Part shown: positions 26,740 through 35,926 of the stretch, in pieces
Layout: each line of letters begins with the position of its first letter
How positions within the stretch are numbered: the stretch's first letter is position 1
DNA from: Burkholderia cenocepacia
GTDB taxonomy: Bacteria; Pseudomonadota; Gammaproteobacteria; Burkholderiales; Burkholderiaceae
DNA: 64,000 nucleotides
Direction of reading: 5' to 3'
Assembly (NCBI RefSeq): GCF_900446215.1
Contig: NZ_UAQZ01000001.1
Location: 806,001 to 870,000, forward strand
Notes under the pieces: generated by a model
The model's input: the letters and a program-made list of their open reading frames with translations, nothing else
What the model was told of the DNA's origin: nothing
Database searches by the model: none
Translations under genes and position numbers: made by a program

Positions 26740-27318
26740 ATGACTGCTCCAGACAACGCCCCCGTCAGCCGCTTTCCCGTGCCGGCGCTCGAAGACCTGC
26801 CCGACGACATTCGCGCACGCATCGCGGCCGTCCAGGAAAAATCGGGCTTCGTCCCGAACGTGTTCCTCACCCTCGCGCACCGCCCGGACGAGTTTCGCGC
26901 GTTCATGGCGTACCACGACGCGCTGATGGACAAGCCGGGCAACCTCAGCAAGGCCGAACGCGAGATGATCGTCGTGGCCACCAGCGCCGCGAACCAGTGT
27001 CAGTACTGCGTGATCGCGCACGGCGCGATCCTGCGCATTCGCGCGAAGGACCCGCTGATCGCCGACCAGGTCGCCACCAACTACCGCAAGGCCGACCTCA
27101 CCGCGCGCCAGAAGGCGATGCTGGACTTCGCGATGAAGGTGTCGCAGGCCGCGCATCAAGTGGGCGAACCGGACTTCGACGCGCTGAAGACGCACGGCTT
27201 CACCGAAGACGACATCTGGGACATCGCGGCGATCTCGGCCTTCTTCGGGATGTCCAACCGCCTCGCGAACGTGACGAACATGCGGCCCAACGCGGAGTTT
27301 TACGCGCTGGGCCGCTGA
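26740..27318 (+). CDS. Peroxidase-related AhpD-fold protein
   Basis: A 192-residue carboxymuconolactone decarboxylase/AhpD-like protein starting at ATG 26740 (MTAPDNAPVSRF) with GGAG just upstream. FMAYHDALMDKPGNLSKAEREMI and NQCQYCVIAHGA carry the Cys-x-x-Cys plus His triad of AhpD peroxidases. It matches the subgroup named uncharacterised peroxidase-related enzymes. The position directly after acuI suggests protection from reactive electrophiles or peroxide during acrylate metabolism; this is inference. Confidence 0.87.
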   Translation: MTAPDNAPVSRFPVPALEDLPDDIRARIAAVQEKSGFVPNVFLTLAHRPDEFRAFMAYHDALMDKPGNLSKAEREMIVVATSAANQCQYCVIAHGAILRIRAKDPLIADQVATNYRKADLTARQKAMLDFAMKVSQAAHQVGEPDFDALKTHGFTEDDIWDIAAISAFFGMSNRLANVTNMRPNAEFYALGR

Positions 27319-27351
27319 CGGCCTCGAGCGCGGCGAGCGCGACCTCGTCGC

Positions 27352-27388
27352 CACGGAAAGCCGGCGTACGCGCGTCCGGCCTTCCGTG
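27352..27388. terminator. Hairpin between convergent genes
   Basis: CACGGAAAGCCGG pairs with CCGGCCTTCCGTG (12 of 13) around an 11-nt loop. It lies between the AhpD-like gene and the convergent serine hydrolase gene. It lacks a T tract, so termination strength is uncertain. Confidence 0.45.
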
Positions 27389-27436
27389 CGTTGCGGCAGG
27401 AAATGCGCCGCGGCCGGATGGCCGCGGCACGCGCGC

Positions 27437-28780
27437 TCAATCCCGCAGTTCCCGCGCGATCGCGCTGTAGAACACCGACGCTTCGAGCGGCAGCGTATCG
27501 AACGACGGCTCCGCCTTCGGCCACGTCGACCATTGCACGATCACGAGATGCTCGGCGCGATTGACCATGATGACCTGACCGAAGATGCCGAGCGCCCACA
27601 GCGAACCGCGCAACGACGCCGCGGGCGTCGGGTCCGTGCCCTTCGCATCGACCGGCACCGCGTTGTTCCACCACTGGTAGCCGTAGATGCCGTCGGGATG
27701 CCCGGCCGACACCGACTGCCGCGCCTGCGTCCAGTCCGACGCCTGGTCGAGCCAGCCGTCCGGCAAAATCCGCGTGCCGTCGGGCAGCTTGCCGCCACCC
27801 AGCACGAATTCACCGAAGCGCCCCCAGTCTTCCAGCGTCGCATTGAAGCCGTGCGCGCCGACGTCGTGCCGCCCTGCGCGATACGCGTGCCACACACCGT
27901 CGCTCGCCATCCCGTACGGCTTCCAGATCGTCTTTTCGAGATAAGCGGCGAGCGACATGCCGGTCGCGCGCTCGAGCACGTCGCCGAGCAGCCACGCACC
28001 GCCGGAACTGTACGACCAGGTCTGCCCGGGCGGATGCGCGCGACCGAGCCCCTTGACCAGCGTGCGCACGCACGCGTACGTGCCGGGCCGCGCCTCGCAT
28101 TGCGTGAGCTTCGCGAAATCGGAATCCGGATTCGTGTAGCTCTCGTTCCACGCGACGCCGGACGTGTGCTGGATCAACTGCTTCAGCGTCACGCCGTCCC
28201 ACGCGGTGCCCTTCAGGTCCGGCTCGTAATCGGTCACGCGATCGTCGAGCGACTTGATCTTCCCTTCCCGCAACGCGACACCGACGAGCGTCGACACGAC
28301 CGACTTGCCGACCGAGCGCGACGTCCACAACGTCGTATCGGTGTTGCCGTCGCCCAGATACTTGTATGCGATCTTGCCGTCCTTCAGCACCAGCAGGCCG
28401 GCCACGTCCTGATGCTTCAGGTAGTCCTTCAGCGTGTAGCGCTTGCCGTGCACTTCGTACGACACGTCGGTCAGCATGCGGGCGGCATCGACCAACGGCG
28501 TGGCCGCGCGATGGTGGAACACGTCGCCCGGATAGTTGCGATAGTCGTTGCGAAAGCCGATCACGCGATCCGGCTGGCTCCACGTCAGCATCCGCTTCGG
28601 GTCGGGCAGCGTCGCGTCGAACGGCGCGGGGCACGTGGCGAGCGCGACGCCGCCGCACGTCGCGGCGGCCGGCGCCGCGGCAGACGACGCGACTTGCGCG
28701 AACGACGCCGTCGCCGCGCTGCCCGCGACGACCGCCGCCGCGAGCGCGATGCCGAATGAACGATCGAACCTCGGTTTCAT
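27437..28780 (-). CDS. Exported serine hydrolase, beta-lactamase class C/NylB-like family
   Basis: A 447-residue protein with a signal peptide (MKPRFDRSFGIALAAAVVAG, cleavage near SFA). The nucleophile motif Ser-Val-Gly-Lys occurs in TSRSVGKSVVSTLVG near residue 170, the tyrosine motif in TWSYSSGGAWLLGDVLERATG, and HTSGVAWNESY lies between. This is the fold of beta-lactamase/esterase EstB and 6-aminohexanoate-dimer hydrolase. A true beta-lactamase is unlikely, given the NylB-like layout. ATG 28780 has AAGGA upstream. Monocistronic, divergent from a LysR gene; substrate is probably a small amide or ester. Confidence 0.85.
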   Translation of the reverse strand: MKPRFDRSFGIALAAAVVAGSAATASFAQVASSAAAPAAATCGGVALATCPAPFDATLPDPKRMLTWSQPDRVIGFRNDYRNYPGDVFHHRAATPLVDAARMLTDVSYEVHGKRYTLKDYLKHQDVAGLLVLKDGKIAYKYLGDGNTDTTLWTSRSVGKSVVSTLVGVALREGKIKSLDDRVTDYEPDLKGTAWDGVTLKQLIQHTSGVAWNESYTNPDSDFAKLTQCEARPGTYACVRTLVKGLGRAHPPGQTWSYSSGGAWLLGDVLERATGMSLAAYLEKTIWKPYGMASDGVWHAYRAGRHDVGAHGFNATLEDWGRFGEFVLGGGKLPDGTRILPDGWLDQASDWTQARQSVSAGHPDGIYGYQWWNNAVPVDAKGTDPTPAASLRGSLWALGIFGQVIMVNRAEHLVIVQWSTWPKAEPSFDTLPLEASVFYSAIARELRD

Positions 28781-29016
28781 GGGTGTCCTTGTCGACGATG
28801 TCCGGTCGCGCCTGCGCAAGAAAGTTTCCGCCGCACGGCCCGAACGTTTCAGAGGGCGGCGCCATCGTCACCGGCGTCCGACGCGCGGCATACGCGCGTC
28901 GATCACGCCCACGGCGGCTCCCGCATCGCGCCCTCAAAACCAGTATCGAGTGCGCGCGTCGACGAGGCAAAACGGCACATGTGGGAAAATCCCCCGCATC
29001 CGCCGGAAGGGACATC

Positions 29017-29928
29017 ATGGGCGCACTGACTTACTCGCTCGCGCAGATCGAGGCGTTCGCGTGCATTGCCGAACACGGCAGCATCACGAAGGCCGCCGCG
29101 CATCTCGGCAAGGACCGCTCGACCGTCAGCGAGCTGCTGGAATTCTTCGAAATCGAACTGGGCTTTGCGCTGTTCGCGCGCAGCGGACGGTCGCTGTCGC
29201 TGACGTCGGAGGGCGAGCGCCTGCAACGCCAGGCGCGCCTGCTGCTGCGGCAGGCGCAGGCGTTCGGCGCCGCGGCGAAAGGCGTGCCGTCCGGCATCGC
29301 CGACGCGATCCGCATCGCCTACGATCCGTTCGTGCCGCGCACGCTGCTGCATGCGCTGATCGACGATCTCGCCGCGTCGGGCATCGACGTCAGTACCTGG
29401 AGCGCGTCGCGCGACGAAGCCGAGGCGGCGCTCGTGTCCGGCGCCGCGCAGGTCGCGATCAGTCTCGCGCGCAACCGGTTCGTCGCGGCCGAGCTCGAAT
29501 GGCGGGCGGTCGGCGCGATCGAGATCGGCTTTTACGCGTCGGCCGACCTGTTTCCGGCCACCGGGTCGCCGGTCACGGTCCCCGCGCTCGCCGCGAAGCC
29601 GCAGGTCGTGATGCACCGCTCGCTGGGCACGCAGTTCGCGCAACTGCTGCAGGTCTCGGACCGGCTCGTGTACGCGAACGAACTCGAAACCGTGCGTCAC
29701 CTGCTTCAGCACGGCCATGGCTGGGGCTTCCTGCCGACGCATTTCGACGCCGGGCGCTGGCCGTCCGTCACGCGCATCGACACGGAGGTCGGGCACGGCA
29801 GCCTTGTCCATTCGATCGTCGCGGTGTGGAAGCCCGGCACGTGGAACCCGTCGCCGATCCTCGAAGCGATCGACGCCGCCGGCGCGGCATGGGAGAAAGC
29901 CGCGCAGCGGCAGCACGGCGCGCGCTGA
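29017..29928 (+). CDS. LysR-family transcriptional regulator
   Basis: A 303-residue LysR protein. The helix-turn-helix is FACIAEHGSITKAAAHLGKD then RSTVSELLEFFEIELGFALF, with effector domain from ADAIRIAYDPFVPRTLLHAL. The GGAAGGG leader lies before ATG 29017. It is divergent from the serine hydrolase gene (236 bp between), a possible target, and convergent with the SDR gene. The intergenic DNA shows no obvious strong palindrome. Confidence 0.88.
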   Translation: MGALTYSLAQIEAFACIAEHGSITKAAAHLGKDRSTVSELLEFFEIELGFALFARSGRSLSLTSEGERLQRQARLLLRQAQAFGAAAKGVPSGIADAIRIAYDPFVPRTLLHALIDDLAASGIDVSTWSASRDEAEAALVSGAAQVAISLARNRFVAAELEWRAVGAIEIGFYASADLFPATGSPVTVPALAAKPQVVMHRSLGTQFAQLLQVSDRLVYANELETVRHLLQHGHGWGFLPTHFDAGRWPSVTRIDTEVGHGSLVHSIVAVWKPGTWNPSPILEAIDAAGAAWEKAAQRQHGAR

Positions 29929-29956
29929 ACGCCACGCGCCGTGCTGCCGATCGCCG

Positions 29957-30832
29957 TTAATCGATCGCCTTCAACGCATCGAGCCCGTCCGGCAGCTTCG
30001 CGTCCGGAAACTGCGTCGACAACGTGGCGTCCCGCCACCGCGCCGCCTCTTCCGCGCGCTGCCGCTCCGCCTGCTCGCAGACGAACAGCGCATCGCCGCC
30101 GAGCAGCAGGCGCAGCGGCACGTCGTCGCGGCGCGACAGGTCGACGATCAGCGCCGCGATGCGTGCGGGGTCACCGATTTCATGGCCGCCATACGCGCCG
30201 AGCAGGTCGAGAATCTTGCCGACCGACGGCTGATAGTCGGGCAGCAGATCGTCGAGGCCGCGCTTCGCCTGCGCGGCCCATTCGGTACGCATCCCGCCCG
30301 GTTCGAGCGTGCACACACGCACGCCGAACGGCGCGACTTCCTTCGCGAGCACGTCGCTGAACCCGCCGACCGCCCACTTGGCGGCCTGATACGCGGACAA
30401 TCCGGGCGTCGACGTGCGCCCGCCGACCGACGACACCTGGAAGATGTGCCCCGCACGCTGTGAGCGCATCGTCGGCAGCACCGCGCGCGTGAGGTTGATC
30501 ACGCCGAACAGGTTCGTTTCGATCTGGTCGCGGAAAGCGTTGGCGCTCATCTGCTCGAACGGCGCCGTGTGGCCGTAGCCCGCGTTGTTCACCAGCACGT
30601 CGATGCGGCCGAACGCCGCGCGTGCCGTCGCGACGGCCTGCGCGGCCGCGGCTTCGTCGGTGACGTCGAGTTCGACCGGCAGCAGCCGGTCGCCATACCG
30701 TTCGGCCAGATCGGCCAGTCGCGCCGGATCGCGCGCGCCGGCCACCAGCCGGTCGCCCGCCGCCAGCACCGCTTCCGAGATCGCTCGCCCGAGGCCGCGT
30801 GCGGCCCCCGTTACCAACCAGACTTTCGACAT
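29957..30832 (-). CDS. Short-chain dehydrogenase/reductase
   Basis: A 291-residue classical SDR. VTGAARGLGRAI near residues 7-18 is the dinucleotide site, NNAGYGH follows, and SAYQAAK gives the Tyr-x-x-x-Lys pair, with the extended C-terminus LRLLLGGDALFVCEQAERQRAE typical of oxidoreductases that use larger substrates. It lies downstream of a TetR gene on the same strand, with a gap of 153 bp that holds a TetR-type operator. Part of a close paralogue survives as a broken remnant at 20057-20202. Confidence 0.9.
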   Translation of the reverse strand: MSKVWLVTGAARGLGRAISEAVLAAGDRLVAGARDPARLADLAERYGDRLLPVELDVTDEAAAAQAVATARAAFGRIDVLVNNAGYGHTAPFEQMSANAFRDQIETNLFGVINLTRAVLPTMRSQRAGHIFQVSSVGGRTSTPGLSAYQAAKWAVGGFSDVLAKEVAPFGVRVCTLEPGGMRTEWAAQAKRGLDDLLPDYQPSVGKILDLLGAYGGHEIGDPARIAALIVDLSRRDDVPLRLLLGGDALFVCEQAERQRAEEAARWRDATLSTQFPDAKLPDGLDALKAID

Positions 30833-30868
30833 TTTTCGCTCCTTGAGCGTGATGAAACGATGAAAATG

Positions 30869-30888
30869 AATGATTACTCACTCATTAA
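30869..30888. promoter_or_regulatory. TetR-type operator upstream of the SDR gene
   Basis: The minus-strand sequence AATGAGTGAGTAATCATT lies here, 37 bp before the SDR start. AATGA and TCATT arms form an inverted repeat. The AATGAGTGAG core recurs upstream of the TetR gene (31579-31588). Confidence 0.6.
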
Positions 30889-30985
30889 TGTGGGCGATGT
30901 GTCGATCATCCATGACTTGCATCGCCCGGCTTGAAACGCGCTACCCGTCGTCGCGCCATGCGCCGCCACGACGACGAACCTCGAC

Positions 30986-31564
30986 TCACACCGCGTGCAA
31001 CACGGCCCACAATGCGCGAAACCCGGCTTCCCGGTACGCATCGGCCCGCGCCGGATCGCGCGCGATCGACTCCATCGCGGTTTCCGCGATCGACGTAAAC
31101 AACGCCGCGCAGAACGCATGCGCTTCGTCGCGGTGCAGCGCGCCCGACGCGGCGACCTGCTCGCGCAGCAGCGCACCGATCCCGCCGAAGCCTTCCGAGC
31201 CGGCCGCCCGATGCGCGTCGTCGATGCGGCCGCTCACGCCCAACTGCCGCAGCGCGCGCCGGCCGTCCGGATTCGCGACACCCCACGACACATAGCCGTT
31301 CCACGCATGCCGCACGGCCTGCTCGGCCGGCGCGTGTTCCGGAAACCCGGTCATCATCGCGTCGCGCAGGTCGGCCTTCAGGCTCAGGTACAGCGCGTTC
31401 AGTAACGCATCCTTGGTCTCGAAATAGGTGAACACCGTGCCTTCCGCGACGCCGGCGAGCTTCGCGATGCGCGCGGTCGTCGCGCTCGCGCCGTCCTCGG
31501 CGAGCGCGCGCGCGGCCGCGGCGAGGATGGCTTCGTGCTTGTCGGGACTGCGCGGTCGGGCCAC
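30986..31564 (-). CDS. TetR-family transcriptional regulator
   Basis: A 192-residue TetR protein starting at GTG 31564 (VARPRSPDKHEAILAAAARA) with AAGGA 7 nt upstream. The helix-turn-helix is LAEDGASATTARIAKLAGVAEGTVFTYFETKDALLNALY. A longer form from TTG 31594 would read through the operator and is less likely. The gene is upstream of the SDR gene, and each is preceded by an AATGAGTGAG motif, so it probably represses both itself and the dehydrogenase until an electrophilic or lipophilic ligand binds. Confidence 0.88.
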   Translation of the reverse strand: MARPRSPDKHEAILAAAARALAEDGASATTARIAKLAGVAEGTVFTYFETKDALLNALYLSLKADLRDAMMTGFPEHAPAEQAVRHAWNGYVSWGVANPDGRRALRQLGVSGRIDDAHRAAGSEGFGGIGALLREQVAASGALHRDEAHAFCAALFTSIAETAMESIARDPARADAYREAGFRALWAVLHAV

Positions 31565-31578
31565 GTTCGATTCCTTTA

Positions 31579-31600
31579 ATGAGTGAGCGCTCAATCATAA
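31579..31600. promoter_or_regulatory. TetR autoregulatory operator
   Basis: AATGAGTGAGCGCTCAATCAT contains the palindrome TGAGCGCTCA and the AATGAGTGAG core shared with the site at 30869-30888. It lies 15 bp upstream of the GTG start. Confidence 0.6.
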
Positions 31601-31766
31601 TCAAGCGGCCGACAGGAATGCAAGCCTTGTTACATCTGGGGGGAACGCATACGCAATCCATCAAAACGGTGCACTATTAGCGTTTTGCCGTACCGGCGCC
31701 GGCCATCCGGCGCCCGATGCCCTCGACGTTCGTTTCACGTTCACCGTTTCAAACCGCGAACCTCCC

Positions 31767-33242
31767 ATGACGAATCAGCCTTCCCAGACCGCGGCCGACC
31801 GGCCCGTCGACATGATCATCTTCGGCGGCGGCGGCGACCTGGCCGCCCGCAAGCTGTTGCCCGCGCTGTACATGGCGCACCTGCACTGCAATCTTCCGCC
31901 CGAGACGCGCATCATCGCCGTCGGCCGCCGCGACTGGGGCATCGACGGTTATCGCAAGTTCATGGACGAGCAGTCGCGCCCGTTCATCGACGAGAAGGCG
32001 TTCGACGCCGACGCGTGGAGCCGCTTCCTCGACCTGTTCAAGTACGTGCTGATCGACGTGAACGCGCCGGACGACTACCAGCGGCTCGCCGAAGCGGCGC
32101 GGAGCGAGGCGGTCCGCGTGTTCTACCTGTCGACGTCGCCGGAGCTGTTCACGACGATCTGCGACAACCTGTCGGCCGCGCACCTCGTCGACGCGCACTC
32201 GCGCGTCGTCCTCGAAAAGCCGCTGGGCCACGATCTCGCGTCCGCGAAGGCGATCAACGACGCGGTCGGCAAGCACTTCGAGGAATCGCAGATCTATCGG
32301 ATCGACCACTATCTCGGCAAGGAAACCGTGCAGAACCTGATGGTGCTGCGCTTCGGCAACCCGATCTTCGGGCCGCTGTGGCAGGCGCCGAACATCCGCA
32401 GCGTGCAGATCACGGTGGCGGAGACGGTCGGCGTCGGCAGCCGCGCGGGCTTCTACGACCATACCGGCGCGCTGCGCGACATGGTGCAGAACCACCTGCT
32501 GCAACTGCTGTGCATCGTCGCGATGGAGCCGCCCGTGTCGCTCGACCCGGATGCGGTACGCGACGAGAAGCTGAAGGTGCTGCGCTCGCTGCGGCCGATG
32601 TCGCTGTCGGACGTCGCGCGCGACACGGTGCGCGGCCAGTACACGGCCGGCGCGGTCGACGGCCAGCCGGTCAAGGGCTATCTCGAGGAGGACAACGTGC
32701 CGGCGGACAGCCGCGCGGAAACCTTCGTCGCGCTGCGCGCGCACATCAACAACTGGCGCTGGGCGAACGTGCCGTTCTTCCTGCGCACCGGCAAGCGGCT
32801 GCAGCGCCGCCAGTCGGAAATCGTGATCGAGTTCGCGGACATGCCGTTCTCGATCATCCCGACCGGTCCGCGCAATTACGGCAACCGCCTCGTGATCCGG
32901 CTCCAGCCGGAAGAGTCGATCCAGTTGCAGATGCTCGCGAAGGAGCCGGGCAGCGGGATGAATATGGTGCCGGTGAGCCTGAACCTCGACCTGCAGCAGG
33001 CGATTCCGGAACGGCGCGCGGAAGCGTACGAGCGGCTGCTGATCGACGTGATCCGCGGCCGCCTCACGCACTTCATGCGCCGCGACGAACTCGAAGCCGC
33101 GTGGTCGTGGGTCGAGCCGATCCTCGACGGCTGGAAGCAGCTCGGCGACCGGCCGCGCCTGTACACGGCCGGCACGTTCGGGCCCGCGGCTTCGTCGGCG
33201 CTGCTCGCGCGCGACGGGATGTCGTGGGCCGAAGAGGCGTAA
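31767..33242 (+). CDS. zwf: Glucose-6-phosphate 1-dehydrogenase
   Basis: A 491-residue enzyme converting glucose 6-phosphate to 6-phosphogluconolactone with NAD(P)+, the entry to the Entner-Doudoroff and pentose phosphate routes. The dinucleotide motif is IIFGGGGDLAARKLLPALY near residues 17-35. The substrate site is RIDHYLGKE with His181, and VLEKPLGHD lies before it. The coenzyme motif reads GGGGDLA rather than the textbook GASGDLA. The gene is alone, without edd or pgl neighbours. AT-rich DNA at 31590-31680 probably carries its promoter. Length is normal for the family. Confidence 0.97.
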   Translation: MTNQPSQTAADRPVDMIIFGGGGDLAARKLLPALYMAHLHCNLPPETRIIAVGRRDWGIDGYRKFMDEQSRPFIDEKAFDADAWSRFLDLFKYVLIDVNAPDDYQRLAEAARSEAVRVFYLSTSPELFTTICDNLSAAHLVDAHSRVVLEKPLGHDLASAKAINDAVGKHFEESQIYRIDHYLGKETVQNLMVLRFGNPIFGPLWQAPNIRSVQITVAETVGVGSRAGFYDHTGALRDMVQNHLLQLLCIVAMEPPVSLDPDAVRDEKLKVLRSLRPMSLSDVARDTVRGQYTAGAVDGQPVKGYLEEDNVPADSRAETFVALRAHINNWRWANVPFFLRTGKRLQRRQSEIVIEFADMPFSIIPTGPRNYGNRLVIRLQPEESIQLQMLAKEPGSGMNMVPVSLNLDLQQAIPERRAEAYERLLIDVIRGRLTHFMRRDELEAAWSWVEPILDGWKQLGDRPRLYTAGTFGPAASSALLARDGMSWAEEA

Positions 33243-33254
33243 TCGCACGCGACG

Positions 33255-33277
33255 GCGTGCCGCCGCGCGGCACGCCC
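33255..33277. terminator. Hairpin after zwf
   Basis: GGCGTGCCGC pairs perfectly with GCGGCACGCC around a 3-nt loop, between convergent zwf and LysR genes. No T tract follows, so it may act bidirectionally only weakly. Confidence 0.45.
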
Positions 33278-33311
33278 GTTCCCGACGGGCAGCCCCACCT
33301 GCCCTGTATCG

Positions 33312-34253
33312 CTACTGCGGCACCATCCACGCGGCCTTGCGCCGCGCCGGCGCATCGCCGCCGCTGCCGCCGCCCAGCACCTCGATCAGGTAGTCGACGA
33401 ACGACGCGATCCGCGACGAAATCGCGGTATTGCGGTAGTACACCGCGTGAATCGGCTGCTGGACGTCGAGCGTCTGGCGCGCGAGTACCTGCGCGAGCCG
33501 CCCCGCCTCGCGATCCCGCGCGGTCACGAAATCGGACAGGCAGACGACGCCCGTGCCCTCCAGCGCCAGCTGCCGCAGCGTTTCGCCGCTCGACGAATAC
33601 ACGTCCGGCTCGATGCGGCACGCTTCGCCGTCCGCGCCGAGGATCGGCCATACGTTCAACGATTCGGGCTGCGTGAAGCCGAGCAGCGTGTGCTTCGCGA
33701 GATCCTCGACCTTGCGCGGCTGGCCATGCGCTTCGAGGTACGCGGGGCTCGCGAGCATGCGTACCCGGCTGTTGCCGATCCGCCGGCTGTGCAGCGTCGA
33801 ATCCTTCAACCGGCCGATCCGGATCGCGACGTCGGTGCGCCGCTCCAGCAGGTCGGTGATGCCCTCGTTGCTGTTCAGTTCCAGTTCGACCTTCGGGAAG
33901 CGTTCGCGGTAGCCGCGCACGAGCGGCACGATCACGTGCAGCATGAACGGCGTCGCGGCGTCGACGCGCAGGCGTCCGGACGGCATCTCGCGCCGCGCGA
34001 GCATCTGTTCTTCCGCACTCTCGACCGATTCGATGATCGCGCGCGCGTCCTGCAGGAATGCGCGCCCCTCTTCGGTCAGTTCGAGCCGGCGCGTGGTCCG
34101 GCGCAGCAGCGTGGTCTTCAGCTTTTCCTCGAGCCGCGCGAGCGTGCGGCTCGTCGCCGACACGGTGAGGTCGAGTTGCTGGGCGGCCGCCGTGATCGAA
34201 CCGGTGTCGACCACGGCGGTAAAGGCCTGGAGTTCGTCGAGGGTGGTTTTCAT
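33312..34253 (-). CDS. LysR-family transcriptional regulator
   Basis: A 313-residue LysR protein of the CrgA/DmlR-like type. The helix-turn-helix is FTAVVDTGSITAAAQQLDLT followed by VSATSRTLARLEEKLKTTLL and RRTTRRLELTEEG; the effector domain starts at GRLRVDAATPFMLHV. It is divergent from the MFS-MoaF-LLM genes. The shared region contains TTGAAATCAAA, which recurs inside a 25-bp perfect palindrome ahead of dkgB, so a small redox regulon under this protein is likely. Confidence 0.88.
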   Translation of the reverse strand: MKTTLDELQAFTAVVDTGSITAAAQQLDLTVSATSRTLARLEEKLKTTLLRRTTRRLELTEEGRAFLQDARAIIESVESAEEQMLARREMPSGRLRVDAATPFMLHVIVPLVRGYRERFPKVELELNSNEGITDLLERRTDVAIRIGRLKDSTLHSRRIGNSRVRMLASPAYLEAHGQPRKVEDLAKHTLLGFTQPESLNVWPILGADGEACRIEPDVYSSSGETLRQLALEGTGVVCLSDFVTARDREAGRLAQVLARQTLDVQQPIHAVYYRNTAISSRIASFVDYLIEVLGGGSGGDAPARRKAAWMVPQ

Positions 34254-34259
34254 TGTTGA

Positions 34260-34271
34260 CTTGAAATCAAA
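34260..34271. promoter_or_regulatory. LysR-type half palindrome in divergent promoter
   Basis: CTTGAAATCAAA lies 7 bp from the LysR start and 84 bp before the MFS start. It matches the centre of the palindrome at 36915-36939 in 11 of 12 bases. Confidence 0.5.
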
Positions 34272-34354
34272 ACAATTTGGTTTATAGACCAGTTTTTCAG
34301 CAAAAGTAAAGCCGGCACACTGCGATCCATTCCTACTGAAACCCGGATCCCGTC

Positions 34355-35557
34355 ATGCCACTCGCGTTGCTCGCGCTGACCATCAGCGCCTTTGCCATCG
34401 GCACCACCGAATTCGTGATCGTCGGGCTGATCCCGACGATCGGCGCCGATCTCGGCGTCAGCCTGCCGTCCGCCGGCCTGCTCGTCAGCCTGTATGCGCT
34501 GAGCGTCGCGATCGGCGCGCCGCTCCTCACCGCGCTCACCGGCCGCGTGCCGCGCAAGGCGCTGCTCGCCGGGCTGATGGCGCTCTTCACCGTCGGCAAC
34601 CTCGTCGCGTGGCAGGCGCCCGGCTACGAATCGCTGATCGTCGCGCGCATCCTCACCGGCCTCGCGCACGGCGTGTTCTTCTCGGTCGGCTCGATCATCG
34701 CGACCACGCTCGTGCCGAAGGACAAGGCCGCCAGCGCGATCGCGACGATGTTCAGCGGGATGACCGTCGCGTTCGTCGCCGGCATTCCGCTCGGCACCTT
34801 CATCGGCCAGCACTTCGGCTGGCGCGCGACGTTCCTGATCGTCGCGCTGTTCGGGCTGGTCGCGTTCCTCGGTGCGGTCGCCTTCGTGCCGCGCGGGTTG
34901 CCGCAGACGCCGCCGGCGCCGCTCGCCCGTCAGCTGCGCGTGCTGGCCCAGCCGCGCCTGCTGCTCGTCTATGCGATGACGGCCGTCGGTTACGGCGGCT
35001 CGCTGATCGCATTCACCTATATGGCGCCGCTGCTCGAACAAATCGCCGGCTTCACGCCGTCGCAGGTCAGCCTCGTGCTCGTCGGCTACGGCGTCTCGGT
35101 CGCGGTCGGCAACGTGTGGGGCGGCAAGCTCGCGGACGCCGTCGGCCCCGTGAAGGCGCTCAAACGGATCTTCCTGCTGCTCGCGATCGTGCTGCTCGCG
35201 CTGACCTTCACGATCCACGTGAAATGGCTCGCGGTGCTGACGATGCTCGCGTGGGGCGCCGTGGCGTTCGGCAACGTGCCGGGGCTGCAGGTGTACGTCG
35301 TCAAGCAGGCGCGCCACTTCGCGCCGGATGCCACCGACGTCGCATCGGGCTTCAACATCGCCGCCTTCAACCTCGGCGTGGCCGGCGGCTCGTCGCTCGG
35401 CGGCCTGATCGTCGCGAACGTCGGCCTCGGCCACACGCCGTGGATCGCCGCCGTCGTCACGCTCGGCGCCTTTGCGCTCACCGCGCTGAGCGGCCGTCTC
35501 GACCGCCGCCACGGGCTGCCGGAACGCACGGCCGAACCGGTCGAACTCGCCCATTGA
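34355..35557 (+). CDS. MFS drug/sugar efflux transporter (AraJ/YdhP-like)
   Basis: A 400-residue twelve-helix exporter of the DHA1 family. The N-terminus MPLALLALTISAFAIGTTEF followed by VIVGLIPTIGADLGVSLP, and then SVAIGAPLLTALTGRVPRK, are hallmarks of AraJ/YdhP/Cmr-type proteins. It probably exports a small toxic or sugar-like compound. It opens a plus-strand run with a MoaF-like gene 29 bp later and an LLM flavin gene, under the divergent LysR. Confidence 0.87.
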   Translation: MPLALLALTISAFAIGTTEFVIVGLIPTIGADLGVSLPSAGLLVSLYALSVAIGAPLLTALTGRVPRKALLAGLMALFTVGNLVAWQAPGYESLIVARILTGLAHGVFFSVGSIIATTLVPKDKAASAIATMFSGMTVAFVAGIPLGTFIGQHFGWRATFLIVALFGLVAFLGAVAFVPRGLPQTPPAPLARQLRVLAQPRLLLVYAMTAVGYGGSLIAFTYMAPLLEQIAGFTPSQVSLVLVGYGVSVAVGNVWGGKLADAVGPVKALKRIFLLLAIVLLALTFTIHVKWLAVLTMLAWGAVAFGNVPGLQVYVVKQARHFAPDATDVASGFNIAAFNLGVAGGSSLGGLIVANVGLGHTPWIAAVVTLGAFALTALSGRLDRRHGLPERTAEPVELAH

Positions 35558-35586
35558 ACGTCACTTTTTTGCAGGAGCTACCCAGC

Positions 35587-35910
35587 ATGAACGCATCGAC
35601 CCAACGTCCGCCGTTCGCCGGCAAGACCTTCGAAGTCCGTTACGACGGCCTCACCGCGCTCAACGCGTACGACGAGGACGGCCGCCACATGCGCTACGCG
35701 ATCACCGAAGGCCCGTACGCGGGCGCGAAGGGCGAAGTCGAATACACGTGGCAACGCATCGCCGGCGAGACCTACGCGATCTCGTGGCAGGAAGCCGATC
35801 GCGCGACCGTCGTGCATATCGACGACTTCGCCGCCGGCACGTCGCGCTCGTTCTTCACCGCGGCGTCGCTCGACTTCTACCGCCTCGACGGCAGCCTGCG
35901 CGCGGTCTGA
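35587..35910 (+). CDS. Small MoaF-like lipocalin-fold protein
   Basis: A 107-residue cytosolic protein. GKTFEVRYDGLTALNAYDEDGRHMRY, GEVEYTWQRIAGETYAISWQE and SLDFYRLDGSLRAV resemble the MoaF-related calycin domain found beside oxidoreductases. AGGAG lies 10 nt before ATG 35587. It is co-directional between an MFS exporter and an LLM flavin enzyme. A small-ligand binding role is inferred from the fold; the actual function is unknown. Confidence 0.7.
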   Translation: MNASTQRPPFAGKTFEVRYDGLTALNAYDEDGRHMRYAITEGPYAGAKGEVEYTWQRIAGETYAISWQEADRATVVHIDDFAAGTSRSFFTAASLDFYRLDGSLRAV

Positions 35911-35926
35911 ACGGAGCAACCCGATC

